Both the position numbers and the translations under genes were made by a program. A stretch of 64,000 nucleotides of DNA from Microcoleus asticus IPMA8 (GTDB lineage: Bacteria; Cyanobacteriota; Cyanobacteriia; Cyanobacteriales; Microcoleaceae). Positions 60,843-64,000 of the stretch are shown here, piece by piece; positions within the stretch are counted from its first letter, which is position 1; each line of letters begins with the position of its first letter. Under the pieces are notes generated by a model. The model ran no database searches and was not told the origin of the DNA. It saw only the letters and a program-made list of their open reading frames with translations. The stretch is from contig NZ_SRRZ01000021.1 of the NCBI RefSeq assembly GCF_013179805.1, positions 1 through 64,000 of the forward strand, in the 5' to 3' direction.

Positions 60843-61610
60843 TTAATTCTTGTTACTTACCAATTGTGCCAGCTTCCGTTCCCAATTGAACAAAAATCCG
60901 TGAATATACTCTTCAGTCCATTCCTCGCCGTAGAACCGCTTAAACATTCCCTGGCCCGGGCTTTTTTCGGCACGATACCGCAGGCAGCATTGTTGAGCTT
61001 GTTAGATATTATCTAACTTTGCGCCCGATGTCACCGGTTCGGCGCGATCGACCAAATCGAAATCAGCGGCTAGATAGTCTTTGAACGGTGCAAAAACGCG
61101 AGTTTCCATATACTTCCGTTTCCTTGGGGCTCCACAGAAACGCCGACGAGAAAAACTGCTTAGCTTCCTCTGGAAAGTCGCCACCCCAGGGAAGGTGCGG
61201 TTGATGAGTTTGAAAAATTTGTTCGATCGGTCCAGTATACTTAGCCTGGTAGTCAGCGTCGCCGCCAAACAGAGGCTGCATATCCAGAGAATTAAATGAC
61301 CACCCGGCAGCGTCACCAAATCCCCGCCAAAAAACGGCAAATCAAAGTTAAGATGCCAGAAGATCGCAAAATTGAGAAGTTGCAAGCTGCTGTCGCCTTG
61401 AAGGTGAGCCGCGCGAAGTTGCCGCAGTTTCGGGGATGCAAAAGCGTAACAGGTAGTTACGATCTGCTGAGTTGGTTTTTTCCTTTTGGCTACTGTAGCT
61501 TCCTTGAGTTTAAACCCTTCTAGAATCGGGTAATACTGTAAGTCTAACCGATTTTTAATCAAAGCGTTCGACGCATCTAAAAAAGGCTTATTAAGAGCAA
61601 TATCGATTTT
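60843..61610 (-). pseudogene. Decayed second copy of pebB
   Basis: The minus strand holds PebB-like pieces in changing frames: NKPFLDASNALIKNRLDLQY without a normal start codon, then LRQLRAAHLQGDSSLQLLNF and NFDLPFFGGDLVTLPGGHLI. After a frame change comes MQPLFGGDADYQAKYTGPIE then LPWGGDFPEEAKQFFSSAFL, and back in the first frame FKDYLAADFDLVDRAEPVTS. A stop at 61002-61004 follows, then MFKRFYGEEWTEEYIHGFLF to the normal end at 60843. Two frameshifts, a stop and a lost start mean it cannot make PebB. It is clearly diverged from the intact pebB at 4144. Confidence 0.85.
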
Positions 61611-61786
61611 ATATTTGAGATTTTACCTCCTCAATCCACAGGTTGATAGTAAAAAATAAAGTTTTTTTCCTGTTTATTTGAGATTTTAGATTGGAAATTT
61701 TACCTACTAAATCGAGAGGTTTGTAGCCATGACTAAAGTTTTTACGGCGAACTTGTTTTTTTGAAAAATATATGTAAACTTAGTGG

Positions 61787-62545
61787 TCATCGCGAGTTCG
61801 CTGTTACAGCTAAAGGCACAGCATCTTCAAACAAAAACTCCTCCAAAATTTCTCAGCCAATTCGTGACCGAAATAACTGCTAAACAATCCCGAAGCCCCG
61901 TCTCTGTCTGCACTCTACTGGCTGCAATCTTTTTGACTTTTAACGATGGGCTGGATATTTTCTGGGTAGTCAGCGGTTGTGCTGAGCGCAGCATTTTTTA
62001 GTAGAAATTGATATAGTGTTTATAAGCTGTATATACCCGGTTTTATCCAGTTTTAGCGAATCACAGCAAGTATCTATAAAAATAGTGATTGACCTCATAA
62101 AAATTGATTTATAAATTTTGGCTCAAATCGTGGTACTTATCGCGGAGCGATTCTAGATGTTGAACATATTTTGCTATATAAGCCTCATCTCTAAATAGTG
62201 GCTGAAAGTCGAGAAAAACCCAAATTTTCTTCTTGCAGAAAGACAAGAGGTCAATTCCCAACAGCGGCAAATCGTAATTGTGACTCGGATAAATCACGCA
62301 ATTAAAAACTTGAGCAGATGCACCCGCATCAATGTAAGTGTAGCGGCTTTTCGCAATTGCGGGCATTCGTAACACCAACTGCGGATAGTATCTGGGGTTT
62401 TCCCGCGCTCGCTGTGACTTCCAACCCGGAGGGAATGGGGCGACTTTGCAAATCAAAGCTGTGAAACACCTCTTGCCTAGGTATTGCCGAAAAGGCTGGT
62501 AGATGGCGAATTAATTCAGATGCTAAAACTCTTGCGATCGTCAAG
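61787..62545 (-). pseudogene. Decayed second copy of pebA
   Basis: PebA-like pieces on the minus strand: an N-terminal part (FHSFDLQSRPIPSGLEV), after a frame change SRYTYIDAGASAQVFNCVIY, then NYDLPLLGIDLLSFCKKKIW and LDFQPLFRDEAYIAKYVQHL to a stop at 62109. After about 190 bp of unrecognisable sequence the C-terminal end follows (DGASGLFSSYFGHELAEKF, then DAVPLAVTANSR and a stop at 61787). It lies directly upstream of the pebB remnant, in the same order as the intact pair. Confidence 0.82.
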
Positions 62546-62685
62546 GACGCCGATCGCGCCTGTCTCGTTTATTAGAAACAAAGTAACAATCCGTAATATT
62601 GTGAGGGCGATCGGGCTAATCTAGGGGCGGGTTTAAGAGTTTAAGGGCAGCTACCAATGTCTGCTTGAGGTTGTAAGCCACTGTT

Positions 62686-63342
62686 TTAAAGCGAAGCTTC
62701 CAAAGTCGCACCTGCAACCCGATGATCTCGATCTTTTGCCAAATAGCTCACAGCAGCGCGAGCTTGAGGATTGTCAAATTTGCTCAGCGCGCGAGCAACT
62801 CGCAGCCGAATTCCCCAGTAATCCGAGCTTACTAGAGGTAATAATTGCTGCAATGCCTCTTCTTGCTTCACAGTATTTGCCAGCAGGCCAAATCCGTCAA
62901 TTGCAGCTTCCTGAACTGCTAAATCTTCGCCGCCAAGACCGATCGCACAAATTTCAAATACTGCATCAGGACACTGCATTTCATACAGCGGAGCCATGAT
63001 ACTGCGGCGGACGAGCCAATTGTCATCGCGGCGAAAAGCTTCCACTAAATGAGAAATAGCCTCGGTTCCGAACATTGACAAAGAGTTAGCGGCTTCGGCG
63101 CGCACGTTCGGATCGCGATCGAACTGCATCATTTTTAACAGTGCCGCAAAAGCTTCCGCAGTTTGAGTCTGCCGCAATCCCATCGCCACACACGATCGCA
63201 CCATAAACTCGAGATCGTCCACTTTGCTCAGCAACATCGGTAGCGCCACCGCAGAATCGCACTTTCTCAGAGCCGTTACCCCCCGCAGCCTCTCTTGAGA
63301 ATCCGAACTTTGCAGCGCTGCTTGGATTTCGCTAATTTTCAT
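62686..63342 (-). CDS. HEAT-repeat protein, paralogue of the one at 6463-7152
   Basis: The 218-residue protein is intact and is built of HEAT repeats: LPMLLSKVDDLEFMVRSCVA, then MMQFDRDPNVRAEAANSLSM, and WLVRRSIMAPLYEMQCPDAV. The alignment with the protein at 6463 runs end to end (there LLQIMKFDNTPNVRAEAANS). It lies 140 bp upstream of the pebA remnant, matching the order pebB-pebA-(globin)-HEAT at 4.1-7.2 kb, but here no phycobilisome-type gene is present. It may be a lyase-type or phycobilisome-turnover factor. That it survives while the pebBA copy decays suggests a role of its own. Confidence 0.8.
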   Translation of the reverse strand: MKISEIQAALQSSDSQERLRGVTALRKCDSAVALPMLLSKVDDLEFMVRSCVAMGLRQTQTAEAFAALLKMMQFDRDPNVRAEAANSLSMFGTEAISHLVEAFRRDDNWLVRRSIMAPLYEMQCPDAVFEICAIGLGGEDLAVQEAAIDGFGLLANTVKQEEALQQLLPLVSSDYWGIRLRVARALSKFDNPQARAAVSYLAKDRDHRVAGATLEASL

Positions 63343-63643
63343 AAGCCAATTATATATTTATTTTTGTTACGTTTCTTTACAATCTTAGCAAAAATTCCCG
63401 GATTTTGGGCAGATTTAAAAAAAAATCACTGCTGAACAAGAAATTTTGTGGTTATTTAAACGAATTTTTGTATTAGTAATGAAGGCAATCAATACCCTAT
63501 TTATTTGAGTATGCGGAAGCATTTTTTGTTTTTTTAAAATAGGTTTTAACAGCCGATTTGTTACAGGCAGCGGCTTGGGCGCGTCGCAGAATAAAATCAT
63601 TTTTTAACCCCTAATTTTGGAGATCAAAGCGCAATTTAAAATC
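63343..63643. other. AT-rich intergenic stretch
   Basis: About 300 bp between two genes on the minus strand. No gene or repeat that I can support; a promoter for the HEAT-repeat gene should lie at its left end. Confidence 0.5.
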
Positions 63644-64000
63644 CTAATATTGCCGCGCATAAAATCCTAAATGATTGGCAATTGGACGTTCCTGCATGGG
63701 GATTTTATTCTGAATCGGAGCATTCAACAGTTTCGCTCCTGACGGCGATGCTACTGCAAAAGTTACGGACCCGCCGCCATCTAAATTTAGCACTGTCTCG
63801 GCTCCCAACTGCATCGAAATATTAGTTATTTCGCTCAATTTCAGCCCTTCACTGTAAAGCCTCTGCTTGCCGTCTGCCAGAATTAACCACAACTTATCGC
63901 CTGTTTTGTCGATCGCCGCGACTGCACGGGGATATGGCTTATCCTGTTTGCTTTCTTTCTGACTTTGTGCTACGGGTTGGCCATTTTTTACCAGCAAAGT
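63644..64000 (-). CDS. Phosphodiester glycosidase (NAGPA-like) family protein, C-terminal part
   Basis: The frame is open to the window's edge, so the gene's 5' part lies outside. The visible 118 residues include YPRAVAAIDKTGDKLWLILA, LSEITNISMQLGAETVLNLD, then GGGSVTFAVAS and IANHLGFYARQY, which match the C-terminal part of the NAGPA/DUF2233 family (the GAxxVLNLDGGGSxT motif is diagnostic). Members remove N-acetylglucosamine-type phosphodiester groups or act in exopolysaccharide metabolism and are usually exported; the signal region is not visible here. Confidence 0.85.
   Translation of the reverse strand, partial: TLLVKNGQPVAQSQKESKQDKPYPRAVAAIDKTGDKLWLILADGKQRLYSEGLKLSEITNISMQLGAETVLNLDGGGSVTFAVASPSGAKLLNAPIQNKIPMQERPIANHLGFYARQY

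Noticed and set aside
61002..61562. Treating the frame here as a functional PebB
   Set aside because: It lacks the N-terminus, passes through a stretch in the wrong frame and stops before the conserved C-terminal motif, so it is part of a pseudogene.
62109..62456. Treating the frame here as a functional short PebA
   Set aside because: It keeps only the central part of PebA; N- and C-terminal pieces lie in other frames.

Overview
The window comes from a cyanobacterium, most likely a filamentous, phycoerythrin-rich Oscillatoriales-type strain (Microcoleus/Tychonema/Oscillatoria-like; this placement is inference). Evidence is a full set of phycoerythrin (PE) genes, the bilin reductases pebA and pebB, a carotenoid desaturase of the myxoxanthophyll pathway, frequent HIP1 octamers (GCGATCGC), heptameric STRR repeats, and the cyanobacterial order rplS-trnW-secE-nusG-rplK-rplA-rplJ-rplL. 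There is no intact transposase, phage or CRISPR array, but the window holds several decayed genes and many short palindromic repeats, some of them inside coding sequences.

Layout. (1) 0.6-15.4 kb is a phycoerythrin island. It carries cpeBA-cpeYZ on the plus strand; a divergent lyase-cpeT-cpeC-cpeD-cpeE-cpeR series on the minus strand; pebA-pebB for phycoerythrobilin synthesis; cpeS, a cpeF-like HEAT lyase and two uncharacterised small proteins; and an orphan phycobilisome-type globin paired with a HEAT-repeat protein. Together these cover bilin synthesis, attachment to PE, rod linkers and the activator CpeR. (2) 15.6-30.4 kb is mixed: a GNAT acetyltransferase, an Abi_C-type protein, a 1,902-residue kinase/ATPase/histidine kinase, a graveyard of toxin-antitoxin and IS remnants, a Ser/Thr kinase fused to a formylglycine-generating-enzyme-like domain, and membrane or exported proteins of unknown role. 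(3) 30.4-48.2 kb holds an EamA-type transporter with a coiled-coil N-terminus and three monomodular NRPS genes: C-A-T, docking-C-A-MT-T and C-A-T-TE. A PepSY-TM protein and an alpha/beta hydrolase lie between the NRPS genes. The system should make a small peptide, probably a tripeptide with an N-methylated, probably Leu, middle residue. Its genes carry several in-frame repeat insertions. (4) 48.4-54.7 kb holds a phosphate permease and the ribosomal/transcription block, invaded by heptameric repeats. (5) 54.7-64 kb has an SDR/NTF2-like/HxlR module, crtD, a decayed methyltransferase, an RHH-type coiled-coil repeat protein, and a second, ruined pebB-pebA copy followed by an intact HEAT-repeat gene. 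This repeats the gene order seen at 4.1-7.2 kb.

The points most worth following are the tripeptide NRPS locus with its parasitic repeat insertions, the decayed second pebBA-HEAT locus, the orphan phycobilisome-type protein, the unknown PE-island proteins, and the regulatory palindromes and hairpins in the cpe region. All functional calls rest on reading translated sequence by eye; no database search was run.
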